64,000 nt of DNA, taken from the NCBI RefSeq assembly GCF_003952385.1, contig NZ_CP034444.1, positions 5,035,001-5,099,000 on the forward strand, in the 5' to 3' direction. The notes beneath the pieces are model-generated. The model did not search any database. It saw only the letters and a program-made list of their open reading frames with translations, and had not been told where the DNA came from. This DNA is from Mesorhizobium sp. M1D.F.Ca.ET.043.01.1.1 (lineage in GTDB: Bacteria; Pseudomonadota; Alphaproteobacteria; Rhizobiales; Rhizobiaceae). Each line of letters opens with the position of its first letter. The first letter of the stretch is position 1. Shown piece by piece: positions 20,799 to 33,800 of the stretch. Both the position numbers and the translations under genes were made by a program.

Positions 20799-20826
20799 AA
20801 ACTATTGTGCGATGCACAAATGTCAA
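20799..20826 (-). promoter_or_regulatory. Promoter of the small RNA with an operator-like palindrome
   Basis: TTGACA is on the minus strand at 20826-20821 and TAGTTT at 20804-20799, with a 16-bp spacer. The spacer is almost wholly the perfect 15-bp palindrome TTGTGCGATGCACAA (20805-20819, arms TTGTGC/GCACAA). A regulator bound there would cover the promoter, so the RNA is probably condition-regulated. Confidence 0.65.
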
Positions 20827-20973
20827 TCGACTTCGGGGATTTTTAATTCAATATGATGTGGAAATTCCGCTTCGAAGCCCGAGGTGTGACTTTGAGGCAA
20901 CAGGAACGGGGCGCCTGATCCGGCTTCACGCCCCGGCGCCGGCGGAAAACAGCGGCTGCCGTTGGCTGCCGCA

Positions 20974-21762
20974 ATGGGGAGAGTGAGTTTGGATATCAGC
21001 ATCGATTTCATGCGGCGCATCGCGCGTGCCGCCGCCGCAGAAACCTTGCCTCGCTTCCGCCGCCAGGGCGCGGTCGCCAACAAGCAGGCGGAAAGCTTCG
21101 ATCCGGTGACCGAGGCCGACCGCGAGGCCGAGCGGGCGATCCGCGCGCTGATAGCGGCGGAATACCCCGATCACGGCATCCTGGGCGAGGAGCATGGCAG
21201 CGAGAATATTTCGAGCCGGCATGTCTGGGTCATCGACCCGATCGACGGCACGCGCGCTTTCATTTCCGGCCTGCCGGTCTGGGGAACGCTGGTCGGGCTG
21301 ACGGTCGACGGCGATGCCGTCGCCGGCCTGATGTCGCAACCCTTCACTGGCGAGTTGTTCTACGCCAATGCGTCAGGCTCGCATTACGAAGGTCCGGGCG
21401 GTCCGCGCGAACTCACGACCCGCAAGACGACGGAGCTTTCGCAGGCGACGTTGTTCACCACCACGCCGGCGCTGTTCAAGGGCGAGGCGCGCGAGCGCTA
21501 CGACGCGTTCGAGAAGCAGGTGCAGCTCGCCCGCTACGGCACGGACTGCTACGCCTTCGCCATGGTGGCCGCGGGAAGCGTCGACATCGTCGCCGATCCC
21601 GGCCTGAAGCCCTACGACATCGTGGCGCTGATCCCGATCATCGAGAAGGCGGGCGGCGTCGTCACCACCTTCGACGGCGAGCCGGCGGAAAAGGGCGGCG
21701 ACATACTGGCGGCGGCGACACCGGAATTGCACGCCGCGGCGATGGCGGCACTGCGCGGCTGA
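20974..21762 (+). CDS. Inositol-monophosphatase family phosphatase (HisN/SuhB-like)
   Basis: About 262 residues, a Mg-dependent phosphatase. Metal ligands are in GEEHG (residues near 70), the signature WVIDPIDGTRAFISGLPVWG and the C-terminal block GSVDIVADPGLKPYDIVALI. The RAFISGLP variant after DPIDGT is frequent in histidinol-phosphate phosphatases (HisN) of rhizobia, so histidine synthesis is the favoured role, though inositol-phosphate hydrolysis cannot be excluded. ATG 20974 is used; GTG 20983 or TTG 20989 after GGGGAGAG are possible shorter starts. The small RNA above ends 270 bp upstream on the other strand. Confidence 0.88.
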   Translation: MGRVSLDISIDFMRRIARAAAAETLPRFRRQGAVANKQAESFDPVTEADREAERAIRALIAAEYPDHGILGEEHGSENISSRHVWVIDPIDGTRAFISGLPVWGTLVGLTVDGDAVAGLMSQPFTGELFYANASGSHYEGPGGPRELTTRKTTELSQATLFTTTPALFKGEARERYDAFEKQVQLARYGTDCYAFAMVAAGSVDIVADPGLKPYDIVALIPIIEKAGGVVTTFDGEPAEKGGDILAAATPELHAAAMAALRG

Positions 21763-21783
21763 TTTCGCGGCATCCTGCGGTGA

Positions 21784-22740
21784 TCAGGAAGGGTCGCCGG
21801 TTCCCGGAATGAACGCGTCGAAGGCCGCGAACAGCTGCTCGCGGTAGAGGTCCTTCTCCTGAAGGATCTCGTGATGCGCGCCGTCGATCATCAACAGCGA
21901 GCCGACGCGCAGCCGCCGGGCATAGGATTCCACCGCCTTGGTCGACACGACCTGGTCGGCGCCGGCGGCGACGATCAGCATCGGCACCTGGATCCCTGCC
22001 ATGAAATCGGGATCGCTGACCGCCTCCGCGGCTTCGGCGGCGGCCTTCAGCCAGCGGATGGTCGGACCACCGAGGCCCAGCCGCGGCCAGGCCCTGTAGA
22101 TATCGGTGTTGCGCTGGTAGCGCTCGGGATCCGAGGTCACCTTGTTCACCTCGAAAGGCGTCGGCAATTTCGGTCGCGGCCCCAGGGCGGCATAGAGGCG
22201 GCCGAGGCCCAGCGCGCAGAACACCGAGCAGACGCGCCGTATGGTGCCTATCGAAACCGCCAAGTCGGGCACGGCCAGGAAGGGCGCGATCAGCACCATG
22301 CGCCGCACCCGGTTGACCATCGACGGCGAGGCTAGCAGCGCAATGATCGCTCCGGTCGAATGGGCAAGGATGTAGTAGGGGCCGCGGCAATCCGGCAGCA
22401 CGATCTCCTCGAAGAACTGCTCGAGATCGCGGGTGTAGTCGCGGAAGCTGCGGACGTACCCGCGCTGCCGGTCGCGCAGCAGGCGGCTCGAATCGCCCTG
22501 GCCGCGCCAGTCGAGGACGGCGACGCCGAAGCCGCGGCCCGCGAGGTCGCGGATGGTCTCGAAATATTTCTCGATGCACTCGTTGCGGCCGGTGAGCAGC
22601 ACCACCGTGCCCTGCAGCGGGCGGGCGACCGCGGCGAAGACGCCGTATCGGATCTTCTTGCCGTCGCGGGTGGTGAAAAAGCCGCCGGCGGCATTTTCAG
22701 GCGGCGGATTGCCCTCGGTGTGGTGGAAAAGGTCCGTCAT
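21784..22740 (-). CDS. Alpha/beta hydrolase (monoacylglycerol lipase/lysophospholipase type)
   Basis: A 318-residue soluble hydrolase of the Hydrolase_4/PldB group. The strand-helix start is VVLLTGRNECIEKYFETIRD, then VLDWRGQGDSSRLL, the nucleophile elbow is ILAHSTGAIIALL (Ser in H-S-T-G), the acid is likely in MLIVAAGADQVVS, and the His is in MIDGAHHEILQEKDLYRE. The triad appears complete. The start at 22740 gives MTDLFHHTEGNPPPEN; upstream in-frame codons to 22818 are unlike the family. It is convergent with the IMPase-family gene, with 21 bp between the stops, and its substrate is unknown. Confidence 0.87.
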   Translation of the reverse strand: MTDLFHHTEGNPPPENAAGGFFTTRDGKKIRYGVFAAVARPLQGTVVLLTGRNECIEKYFETIRDLAGRGFGVAVLDWRGQGDSSRLLRDRQRGYVRSFRDYTRDLEQFFEEIVLPDCRGPYYILAHSTGAIIALLASPSMVNRVRRMVLIAPFLAVPDLAVSIGTIRRVCSVFCALGLGRLYAALGPRPKLPTPFEVNKVTSDPERYQRNTDIYRAWPRLGLGGPTIRWLKAAAEAAEAVSDPDFMAGIQVPMLIVAAGADQVVSTKAVESYARRLRVGSLLMIDGAHHEILQEKDLYREQLFAAFDAFIPGTGDPS

Positions 22741-23083
22741 CCGGCGCTTCGTTGATTGTTCTTTGCCCGAACGGGCCAGGCGTTGCCATGGTGATAGACG
22801 GCCATGCGCCAAAAGCAAAGGCGTTGCGGGATTTGCGCGCGGCTTTCACAGGGCGTGGCACGGGAAGGCCGGAAGCGGCTGTGGCGCGCTTCCGGCCTCT
22901 GTCGATCCGGGAGGAAGGGACGTTGCACCCGGTTCGGCCTCGTCGCGGCGCCCCGATCGAGGCGCCGCATGTCCGTATTCTTGGGCGCAGCGTAGCGAGG
23001 CCAGGCTGAACGGATGCCGAAGCCTCGGTTCATCTGGCGTTCATCGGGCGGAAAGATCGAACGGAAGTTGATGGCGCGAAGTC
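22741..23083. other. Gene-free stretch upstream of the heat-shock unit
   Basis: I see no coding region here. It holds an 11-bp stem-loop (AGGCCGGAAGC at 22866-22876 with GCTTCCGGCCT at 22888-22898) and the divergent upstream region of the hydrolase gene. Short ORFs across it lack ribosome sites and family resemblance. Confidence 0.6.
22866..22898. repeat. Isolated 11-bp stem-loop
   Basis: AGGCCGGAAGC and GCTTCCGGCCT pair perfectly over an 11-base loop in the gene-free space between the hydrolase gene and the heat-shock promoter. No T-run on either side. Role unknown. Confidence 0.55.
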
Positions 23084-23112
23084 CTTGAAATGGCCTTTTG
23101 CGCTTCCCAAAT
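23084..23112 (+). promoter_or_regulatory. Sigma-32 (RpoH) promoter of the hsp20 gene
   Basis: CTTGAAA (23084-23090), 14 bp, then TCCCAAAT (23105-23112) matches the heat-shock consensus CTTGAAA-N13/14-CCCCATNT closely. The predicted start near 23119 gives a leader of about 100 nt, the size of a ROSE element. Confidence 0.75.
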
Positions 23113-23118
23113 GGAGGT

Positions 23119-23223
23119 TGCGGCCGCCGATGTCGGGGCCGCTGGCCTATCCGGGACGCCTTTCGAGGGTTTCGCACCGGGTCAAACGCAAAACCATGTT
23201 GCTCAACAGGAGAACACATCATG
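23119..23223 (+). promoter_or_regulatory. ROSE-type RNA thermometer in the hsp20 leader
   Basis: The leader ends with TTGCT-CAAC-AGGAG just before AACACATC-ATG. TTGCT pairs with the Shine-Dalgarno AGGAG and leaves the G opposite G that defines ROSE elements, where the weak hairpin melts on heating and frees the ribosome site. The gene type (rhizobial small heat-shock protein), the leader length and the sigma-32 promoter upstream all agree. The upstream helices were not folded rigorously. Confidence 0.82.
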
Positions 23224-23688
23224 CGTCACGTTGATTTTTCCCCGCTTTATCGTTCGACCGTCGGCTTCGACCGGCTGTTCACCATGCTCGACTCGCTCGG
23301 CCAGCCCGAGAGCGCGCAGACCTATCCGCCCTATAACATCGAGCGCACCGGGGAGAACGCCTATCGCATCTCGATGGCGGTTGCCGGCTTCTCGGAAGAC
23401 GAGATCGCGATCGAGGCGCACCGCAACGTGCTGACCGTCAAGGGCGAGCGCAAGGAAGAGAACAATGGCGAGGGTTCCGAGCTGCTCTATCGCGGCATCG
23501 CCTCGAGGGCCTTCGAGCGCCGCTTCCAGCTCGCCGACCACGTCGAGGTCGAGGGCGCCACGCTGAAGAACGGCCTGCTCTTCGTCGACCTCAAGCGCAA
23601 CATCCCCGAGGAGCTGAAGCCGCGCAAGATCGCGATCACCTCGTCTTCGGACAAGGCCAAGCAGATCGAGGCCAAGGCTGCCGCGTAA
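23221..23688 (+). CDS. Small heat-shock protein, Hsp20/IbpA class
   Basis: A 155-residue ATP-independent chaperone that holds unfolding proteins. The alpha-crystallin domain covers residues 35-130: YPPYNIERTGENAYRISMAV, NVLTVKGERKEENNGEGSEL, YRGIASRAFERRFQLADHVE and LKNGLLFVDLKRNIPEELKP. The C-terminal KIAIT supplies the IxI anchor. It resembles class A rhizobial Hsp20s (IbpA-like). Expression should respond twice to heat, through a sigma-32 promoter and a ROSE thermometer, and an intrinsic terminator follows. Confidence 0.95.
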   Translation: MRHVDFSPLYRSTVGFDRLFTMLDSLGQPESAQTYPPYNIERTGENAYRISMAVAGFSEDEIAIEAHRNVLTVKGERKEENNGEGSELLYRGIASRAFERRFQLADHVEVEGATLKNGLLFVDLKRNIPEELKPRKIAITSSSDKAKQIEAKAAA

Positions 23689-23730
23689 ATCGCGGGCTCC
23701 ATCTGAAATACGTCTCCCTCCCGAGACGAA

Positions 23731-23756
23731 AGCGGCGCCGAGAGGCGCCGCTTTTT
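23731..23756 (+). terminator. Intrinsic terminator of hsp20
   Basis: AGCGGCGCC (23731-23739) pairs with GGCGCCGCT (23744-23752) around GAGA, followed by TTTT. It ends the monocistronic heat-shock transcript 43 bp after the stop codon. Confidence 0.88.
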
Positions 23757-23760
23757 CGTT

Positions 23761-23817
23761 GGAGCGGTTCCGCTTTCACTGAACTGCTCCAAATATGGAT
23801 TTCACGCAATTCCGGGC
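23761..23817. repeat. Degenerate copy of an intergenic palindromic repeat
   Basis: GGAGCGGTTC (23761-23770) mirrors GAACTGCTCC (23781-23790) with one mismatch, followed by ACGCAATTCCGGGC. The GCAATTCC core and the GGAGCGGTT-type arm resemble the better-kept repeat at 36198-36293. Confidence 0.5.
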
Positions 23818-23963
23818 AGAGGCCCCGCGTAAGTTGTGTGAAAAGGGCAGTTATCCCTAGCCCAATAGAGCGGGACGGTGCGGCTCTCTAAGGCTGGGTA
23901 GCGCCATCTGGACACCAAGCCCCAGGATGTCGCATCCTCTTCTTGGGACAAGGGGAGACTGCA

Positions 23964-24419
23964 ATGGCCAGCAAAGTCAGGGCTATCCCAGCTTACACTG
24001 CCAAGGATTATCCTCATATCCGCCAGCTTCCCGGAGCCGATAACATGCCGGCGACTTGGGAAGAGTGGCATACAGATTTTGAAGCTTCTAAGGCGGAGAG
24101 ACTCCGCCGACGCGACTTCACCTACGCCAAAGTCCTCGTCAGACCCGGCAAATTTAAAGGGTGGTTAGACGAAAACTCATTTTCGGCCACGGAGCATACG
24201 AGACAGCTCTACGCTCAGGAGCGGCTGGATTCAAAACGGGCCAGAGAAGAAGGGCGCCGCGAGCTGAAGCGAATGCTGCTGATCGAGTCACGGCCATGGC
24301 TATTCGATCGGCCGCGACGCGTGGCGTACCACCCTCTCAACAATGGCTCATTCGGTCTATTCCATGCCGTTGTAGCCGGCCTACTCTTCGCGTGGTTGGC
24401 ACATCATTGGCTTGGTTGA
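23964..24419 (+). CDS. Hypothetical protein with C-terminal membrane segment
   Basis: 151 residues that I do not recognise. It is hydrophilic and rich in Arg, Glu and Trp over residues 30-115 (WEEWHTDFEASKAERLRRRD; ERLDSKRAREEGRRELKRML) and ends in one hydrophobic helix, GLFHAVVAGLLFAWLAHHWL, so it is probably tail-anchored. AGGGGAGA precedes the ATG at 23964. Codon use is less GC-biased than in neighbours, with many A/T third positions over the first 30 codons, suggesting recent acquisition or a fast-evolving lineage-specific gene. Confidence 0.6.
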   Translation: MASKVRAIPAYTAKDYPHIRQLPGADNMPATWEEWHTDFEASKAERLRRRDFTYAKVLVRPGKFKGWLDENSFSATEHTRQLYAQERLDSKRAREEGRRELKRMLLIESRPWLFDRPRRVAYHPLNNGSFGLFHAVVAGLLFAWLAHHWLG

Positions 24420-24507
24420 ACCCGTGTGCGATCTCGTAGAGCGCGCGGGCTAGTTTGCAGATTTCAAACTGATGGACTACCGCTGCGCACTTTCCTGGAA
24501 TTAGTCC

Positions 24508-25560
24508 CTATTCAACCAGCAGGTGACCAAGCCGCTCGATTTCTTCCGTCGTGGTCGCGAAGCTTGCGACGAAACGGTAGATCGCTTCGCCGTCGCCGAG
24601 ATGGCCATCAAAACCTTGCGGCACGCCCCATTCATAGAATTTGGCGCCGGCGACCTGCATTCTTTCGGCAACTGCGCGGCCGAGGATGGCGAACACTTCG
24701 TTGGCCTGCGGCAGCCAGGCGAGCCTGCCTGCCGGCGCATCCTCGATCGTCTCGGCGAGATGGGCGGCCATCGCATTGGCATGCCGCGCCATCCTCAGCC
24801 ACAGGTCGTCGGTGAAGTAGGCTTCGAACTGAGCCGAGATGAACCGCGCCTTGGAAAAGGTCTGCCCGGCGCGCTGGCGAAGCAGGCGCAGGTCGCGGCC
24901 GACATCCGGGTTGAAGATCACGACGGCGTCGGCCATCCAGCAACCGTTCTTGGTGGCGCCGAAGGAGATGAGGTCGACGCCGCTTTTCCAAGTCATTTCC
25001 GCCGGCGTGACGTCAGTCGCGGCGATCGCGTTGGCAAAGCGCGCGCCGTCCATATGCAGCGGCAGCTTATGCCTGCGGCTGACCTCGGCGATCGCCTTGA
25101 CGTCGTCGACGGTGTAGAGCGTGCCGACCTCGGTCGCCTGGGTGATCGTCACCGCCATCGGCTGGCCGGCAGGGGCAAGATCCTGCGAATAGCGTTTGAT
25201 GGCCTTGTCCAGGGCCTCCGGGTTCATGCGTCCCAGAGGTCCCGGGACCGATGCCATGCGCGCGCCGCCGCTGTAGAAGCCCATCGCGCCGAATTCGTCG
25301 ACATTCATATGCGCTTCGGAATGGCAAAGGGCGATGCCGCCGATACGGTTCAACGCCGCCATCGACAGCGCGTTGGCCGCCGTGCCGGTGGCGACGAAGA
25401 ACACCTGAACCTCGCGCTCGAAGATATCGCTGAAGCGGCGGTAGACGGCCCGGTCCAGGTCGCCGTCGCCATAGGCGGTCGCGATGCCGGCCGCGTGCCG
25501 TGAGAGGTTTACCGAAATGTCGGGATGAACGCCCGCCCAGTTGTCGGATGCAAAGAACAT
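24508..25560 (-). CDS. Low-specificity threonine aldolase / beta-eliminating lyase family
   Basis: A 350-residue PLP enzyme expected to split L-threonine or allo-threonine into glycine and acetaldehyde. It starts MFFASDNWAGVHPDISVNLS, as usual for the family, and has VFFVATGTAANALSM, HMDGARFANA (Asp contacting the PLP ring) and the Schiff-base Lys in SFGATKNGCWMADAVV. Upstream in-frame codons to 26139 are non-coding spacer read through. ATG 25560 is preceded by GGACCTCTCG. It is divergent from gltB, from which a 493-bp regulatory gap separates it. Confidence 0.92.
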   Translation of the reverse strand: MFFASDNWAGVHPDISVNLSRHAAGIATAYGDGDLDRAVYRRFSDIFEREVQVFFVATGTAANALSMAALNRIGGIALCHSEAHMNVDEFGAMGFYSGGARMASVPGPLGRMNPEALDKAIKRYSQDLAPAGQPMAVTITQATEVGTLYTVDDVKAIAEVSRRHKLPLHMDGARFANAIAATDVTPAEMTWKSGVDLISFGATKNGCWMADAVVIFNPDVGRDLRLLRQRAGQTFSKARFISAQFEAYFTDDLWLRMARHANAMAAHLAETIEDAPAGRLAWLPQANEVFAILGRAVAERMQVAGAKFYEWGVPQGFDGHLGDGEAIYRFVASFATTTEEIERLGHLLVE

Positions 25561-26053
25561 CGAGAGGTCCGTGTGTAATTGGCAAAAGCGGCGCGACTTG
25601 ACTGCTTTGGCGTCCGATGCGCAAGGGCCAATCCTTGGCAAAGCGGTGAAGCCAGCCGGCGGCACACATGGCTGCGACCAAAGCTTACGTTTCCCGATCC
25701 TGTCCCGAAATTTTGTGTCGCGGCGAGGCCGAGATTTTTGTGAATCAGTCTTGTGCAGGCCGCTAAATTCTGCCATACAAAATTTAGGACAGTAGTGCTG
25801 TCTTATTTTGTCGCACAAAACAGGCTGGACTGGCGTATCATCGGTGCCATTCCGGCCATTGTCGCGAGCGGCGGGTAGACGGCTCCGCTCTGGCCTGTAC
25901 GATACCGGATGCGAACCGGGCGTATGGCCGCATGGTTCGGCAAGAAATTCGCGAGACGTGCAGCAAGGATGAAGGGGAAGCATTCTCGCTTCCCAAGGCA
26001 AACCAGCGCCCCAAGCCAAAGCAGCGGCAGGGTGCGGAACGGAGGACAGGACG
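25561..26053. other. 493-bp intergenic region upstream of gltB
   Basis: I see no gene in it. It is AT-richer than its surroundings and carries the nested inverted repeats at 25777-25820 plus an upstream TTTTGTGTCGC echo near 25713. It must contain the promoters of gltB (+) and the threonine-aldolase-like gene (-). Confidence 0.65.
25777..25820. promoter_or_regulatory. Nested inverted repeats upstream of gltB
   Basis: ACAAAATTTAGGACAG (25777-25792) faces CTGTCTTATTTTGT (25798-25811) over a 5-base loop, pairing along 14 positions with a 2-base bulge. The right arm overlaps a second palindrome, TTTTGT-CGC-ACAAAA (25806-25820). No T-run follows, so an operator pair for a regulator of gltBD, or a leader hairpin, is more likely than a terminator. 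The binding protein is unknown. Confidence 0.5.
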
Positions 26054-30775
<4,722 letters not shown>

Positions 30776-30930
30776 GCTTCGGGCATGGCCGGGGAGAAAA
30801 TGCCCCGGCCGGCATCCTCACCAACAATCCTGACCTCGGAACCAAGGTTGCCACGGCGGCCTTATGAGGTTAACGGGTGCGCCGACAAGCTAGGCTTTCG
30901 AGCGCGCCTTCGGACAGTAGGGACTGGACA

Positions 30931-32385
30931 ATGGGCAAGGTAACAGGGTTTCTCGAAATCGACCGGCAGGTGCACAAGTACCAGCCAGCCTCGGACCGCA
31001 TCCGGCATTTCCGCGAATTCACGCTGCCGATGTCGGACAAGGAGGTCGAGAAGCAGGCCGCGCGCTGCATGGATTGCGGCATCCCGTTCTGCCATGGGCC
31101 GACCGGCTGCCCGATCCACAACCAGATCCCGGACTGGAACGACCTCGTCTACAACGGCGACTGGGACAGCGCGATCCGCAACCTGCACTCGACCAACAAT
31201 TTCCCGGAGTTCACCGGCCGCATCTGTCCGGCGCCCTGCGAGGAAGCCTGCACGCTGAACCTCGAGGACATTCCGGTCGCCATCAAGACGGTCGAGCAGG
31301 CGATCGCCGACAAGGCTTATGAGACCGGCCATATCCGGCCCTACCCGCCGGAGAGGAAGACCGGCAAGCGGGTCGCCGTTATCGGCTCCGGGCCGGCCGG
31401 CATGGCCGCCGCCCAGCAGCTTGGCCGCGCCGGCCATGACGTGCATGTCTATGAGCGCGAGAGCCGGCCCGGCGGGCTGATGCGCTACGGCATCCCCGAC
31501 TTCAAGATCGAGAAGCATTACATCGACCGCCGCATCGAGCAGATGCAGGGCGAGGGCGTGAGCTTCCATTGCGGCGTCAATGTCGGCGTCGACAAGCCGG
31601 TTGCCGAGCTGCTCGCCGAATACGACGCGGTGCTCTATTGCGGCGGCTCGGAAACGCCACGCCCGGCCAACATCCCGGGCGACGATCTCAGCGGCGTCTA
31701 CGATGCGATGCCCTATCTGGTGCAGCAGAACCGCCGCGTCGGCGGCGAGCCGATCCAGTCGGTGGCCTGGCCCTCGCATCCGATCATCGCCGGCGGCCAG
31801 CATGTGGTGGTCGTCGGCGGCGGCGACACCGCGTCCGACTGCATCGGCACCGCCTTCCGGCAGGGCGCCGTGCGCGTGACGCAGCTCGACATCCGTCCGC
31901 AGCCGCCGGAGAAGGAAGACAAGCTCGCCGTCTGGCCTTACTGGGCGACCAAGATGCGCACGTCTTCCTCGCAGGCCGAAGGGGCCGAGCGCGAATTCCA
32001 GGTGGCGACGCTCGAATTCATCGGCGAGGACGGCCAGCTGACCGGCGTCCGCTGCTGCGAAGTCGATGAGAAGCGCAAGCCGATCGCCGGCAGCGAATTC
32101 GTCATCCGTGCCGATCTCGCCTTCATCGCCATCGGCTTTGCCGGTCCGGCGCCCGACAGCGTGATGAAGGAACTCGACGGGCAGATAACGGTCGTCACCG
32201 ACAGCCGCCGCTCGCGGAATGTCGAGGCCAACGATCGCGACTACAAGACCAGTGTCGACAAGCTCTACACGGCGGGCGACGTGCGCCGCGGCCAGTCGCT
32301 GGTGGTGTGGGCGATCCGCGAGGGCCGCCAGGCGGCGCGCGCGATCGACGAGGCGCTGATGGGAACGACGGTACTGCCGCGCTGA
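30931..32385 (+). CDS. gltD: Glutamate synthase (NADPH), small subunit
   Basis: A 484-residue FAD/Fe-S subunit that passes electrons from NADPH to GltB. N-terminal 4Fe-4S cysteines are in [19 protein letters not shown] and [12 protein letters not shown], the FAD site is [20 protein letters not shown], the NADPH site is [18 protein letters not shown], and [19 protein letters not shown] closes the FAD domain. The start [13 protein letters not shown] at ATG 30931 is the family start; the in-frame start 54 bp upstream is not conserved. Together with glutamine synthetase (not in the window) it assimilates ammonium. Confidence 0.98.
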   Translation: MGKVTGFLEIDRQVHKYQPASDRIRHFREFTLPMSDKEVEKQAARCMDCGIPFCHGPTGCPIHNQIPDWNDLVYNGDWDSAIRNLHSTNNFPEFTGRICPAPCEEACTLNLEDIPVAIKTVEQAIADKAYETGHIRPYPPERKTGKRVAVIGSGPAGMAAAQQLGRAGHDVHVYERESRPGGLMRYGIPDFKIEKHYIDRRIEQMQGEGVSFHCGVNVGVDKPVAELLAEYDAVLYCGGSETPRPANIPGDDLSGVYDAMPYLVQQNRRVGGEPIQSVAWPSHPIIAGGQHVVVVGGGDTASDCIGTAFRQGAVRVTQLDIRPQPPEKEDKLAVWPYWATKMRTSSSQAEGAEREFQVATLEFIGEDGQLTGVRCCEVDEKRKPIAGSEFVIRADLAFIAIGFAGPAPDSVMKELDGQITVVTDSRRSRNVEANDRDYKTSVDKLYTAGDVRRGQSLVVWAIREGRQAARAIDEALMGTTVLPR

Positions 32386-32423
32386 GACCATTCGCAGGAG
32401 CGAATTCCGAAACGGTCTCCAAG

Positions 32424-32468
32424 CCGATGAGCTACTGGCCGATGAGCTACTGGCCGATGAGCTACTGA
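32424..32468. repeat. Three tandem 15-bp repeats spanning a stop codon
   Basis: CCGATGAGCTACTGG occurs three times in a row, the last copy ending CTGA. Read on the minus strand, each unit carries TAG in the frame of the DUF459 gene, so that gene ends in three in-frame stops 15 bases apart. Confidence 0.9.
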
Positions 32469-33685
32469 TTGACGCCGGTGGTCGCGTCAGGCGCGGCTGC
32501 TGCCGTCGTAGGCTGTGATTTCGGCGGCCAGGAGAAATCATCGGCGCGGCCGGGCGAGGCGGTCGGCGCCTTACCCTCGACGGTCAGCTTTTCACCCGGC
32601 AGGTTCGGATCGGCCTTGGCGGGCGGCGCGGCGCCCAGCAGTTCGGTGCCGCCGTCGAGTGCGGGGTCGCTGAGCAGCATCGGCGCGGTGCGATCGACGA
32701 TGACAGGCGCCGCGGCGGGCTTCGGCGCCTCGACCGGAGCGCCGGCCGGCGCGGAAACCGTGGTGACGCTTCCGGGCGCCGCCAGTCCAAGGATCTTTGC
32801 CAGGGGCTTTTCGGTATAAAAGGCAAGCTTGCGCTTGCCGGCCTTGGTGACATTGATGCCGTCGTCGGAGCGCAGGCGCACCGGCTGACCGTTGATGTCG
32901 GGACCGGAGGCGACAAAGGCGCCGTTCTCGTCGACGAAGCCGTCCCAGACATCGACGAACTCGCCGCCATGCGTCTGTGCAGCCGAATGATAGATGTCGT
33001 TGAAGGCCAGCATGTCCGAGTTCATCTTCGCCACCCCGAACGCCGGCATGCCGACCCACAGGAACGGCACCTTGGCATCCTGAATGGCCTTGCCCAGCGC
33101 ATCGGTCCGGCGCTCGTATTCCTTGGTCCAGTTCTCGGAACGCGGCTGCTCGCGCTCGTCGCCGACGCGCATCTGCTGGCGGTCGTTGGAGCCAAGCATG
33201 ATCACCACGACGGACGGTTTCTCCGTCTCGATCAGCGACTTGATCTCGACCGGCCAGTTGTAGAAATCGTCGCGCACGAAGCCGGACGAGCCGTTGCTGC
33301 GTGAAACGATCCTGACTGCGGGATTGTCGGCAAAGGCGGTGTCGAGGCCCTCGGCAAGCCCGCCCGCCAGGAAATCGCCGACCACCAGCACGACGCGGCC
33401 ATCCGGCGTCTTCTCGACGATCGGCGTCTCCGGTTCGGCCGGCGGGCGCGGCTTGGATTTCTTCTTTGGTTTCGGCCGCGCTTTCTGGATTTCGGCCGGC
33501 GGCTCGATGCGCTCGCTGCGGCGCGGGAACAGGAGATCGCGCAGCGACCAGCCGCGGCTTTCCTCTTCCTGCGCGAAGGCCGGCGTATGGAAGCCGCTGG
33601 AGCCGGCGACGGCAAGCACGGCGATGGCCAGAACGAGGATCGGCAGGCGGCGAACGATCAGCCAGATGCGCGCAACCGTAACCAA
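32462..33685 (-). CDS. DUF459 SGNH-hydrolase-like periplasmic protein, apparently inactive
   Basis: 407 residues. A signal peptide or anchor ([19 protein letters not shown]...PAFAQ, to about residue 38) precedes a Lys/Pro-rich linker, then a DUF459 domain at about 95-300 and a Pro/Ala-rich tail. SGNH signposts are visible as [34 protein letters not shown] and [18 protein letters not shown]. The usual GDS nucleophile is GDF and the usual DGxH histidine is DGIN, so two triad residues are missing here. It is probably a binding or scaffold protein in the envelope. A lytic transglycosylase and galU lie upstream, an arrangement I associate with rhizobia. Confidence 0.8.
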   Translation of the reverse strand: MVTVARIWLIVRRLPILVLAIAVLAVAGSSGFHTPAFAQEEESRGWSLRDLLFPRRSERIEPPAEIQKARPKPKKKSKPRPPAEPETPIVEKTPDGRVVLVVGDFLAGGLAEGLDTAFADNPAVRIVSRSNGSSGFVRDDFYNWPVEIKSLIETEKPSVVVIMLGSNDRQQMRVGDEREQPRSENWTKEYERRTDALGKAIQDAKVPFLWVGMPAFGVAKMNSDMLAFNDIYHSAAQTHGGEFVDVWDGFVDENGAFVASGPDINGQPVRLRSDDGINVTKAGKRKLAFYTEKPLAKILGLAAPGSVTTVSAPAGAPVEAPKPAAAPVIVDRTAPMLLSDPALDGGTELLGAAPPAKADPNLPGEKLTVEGKAPTASPGRADDFSWPPKSQPTTAAAAPDATTGVNQ

Positions 33686-33800
33686 TCAAGTCTCCATCCC
33701 TTGGCGCATGAGCCTGCAAAAAGCAGGGAAGTCATGCGCAAGCCGAAGCGCTACAGCATCCTTTCCGTCTTTGAAAGCATGCTTCACGCCATGGACGGCT

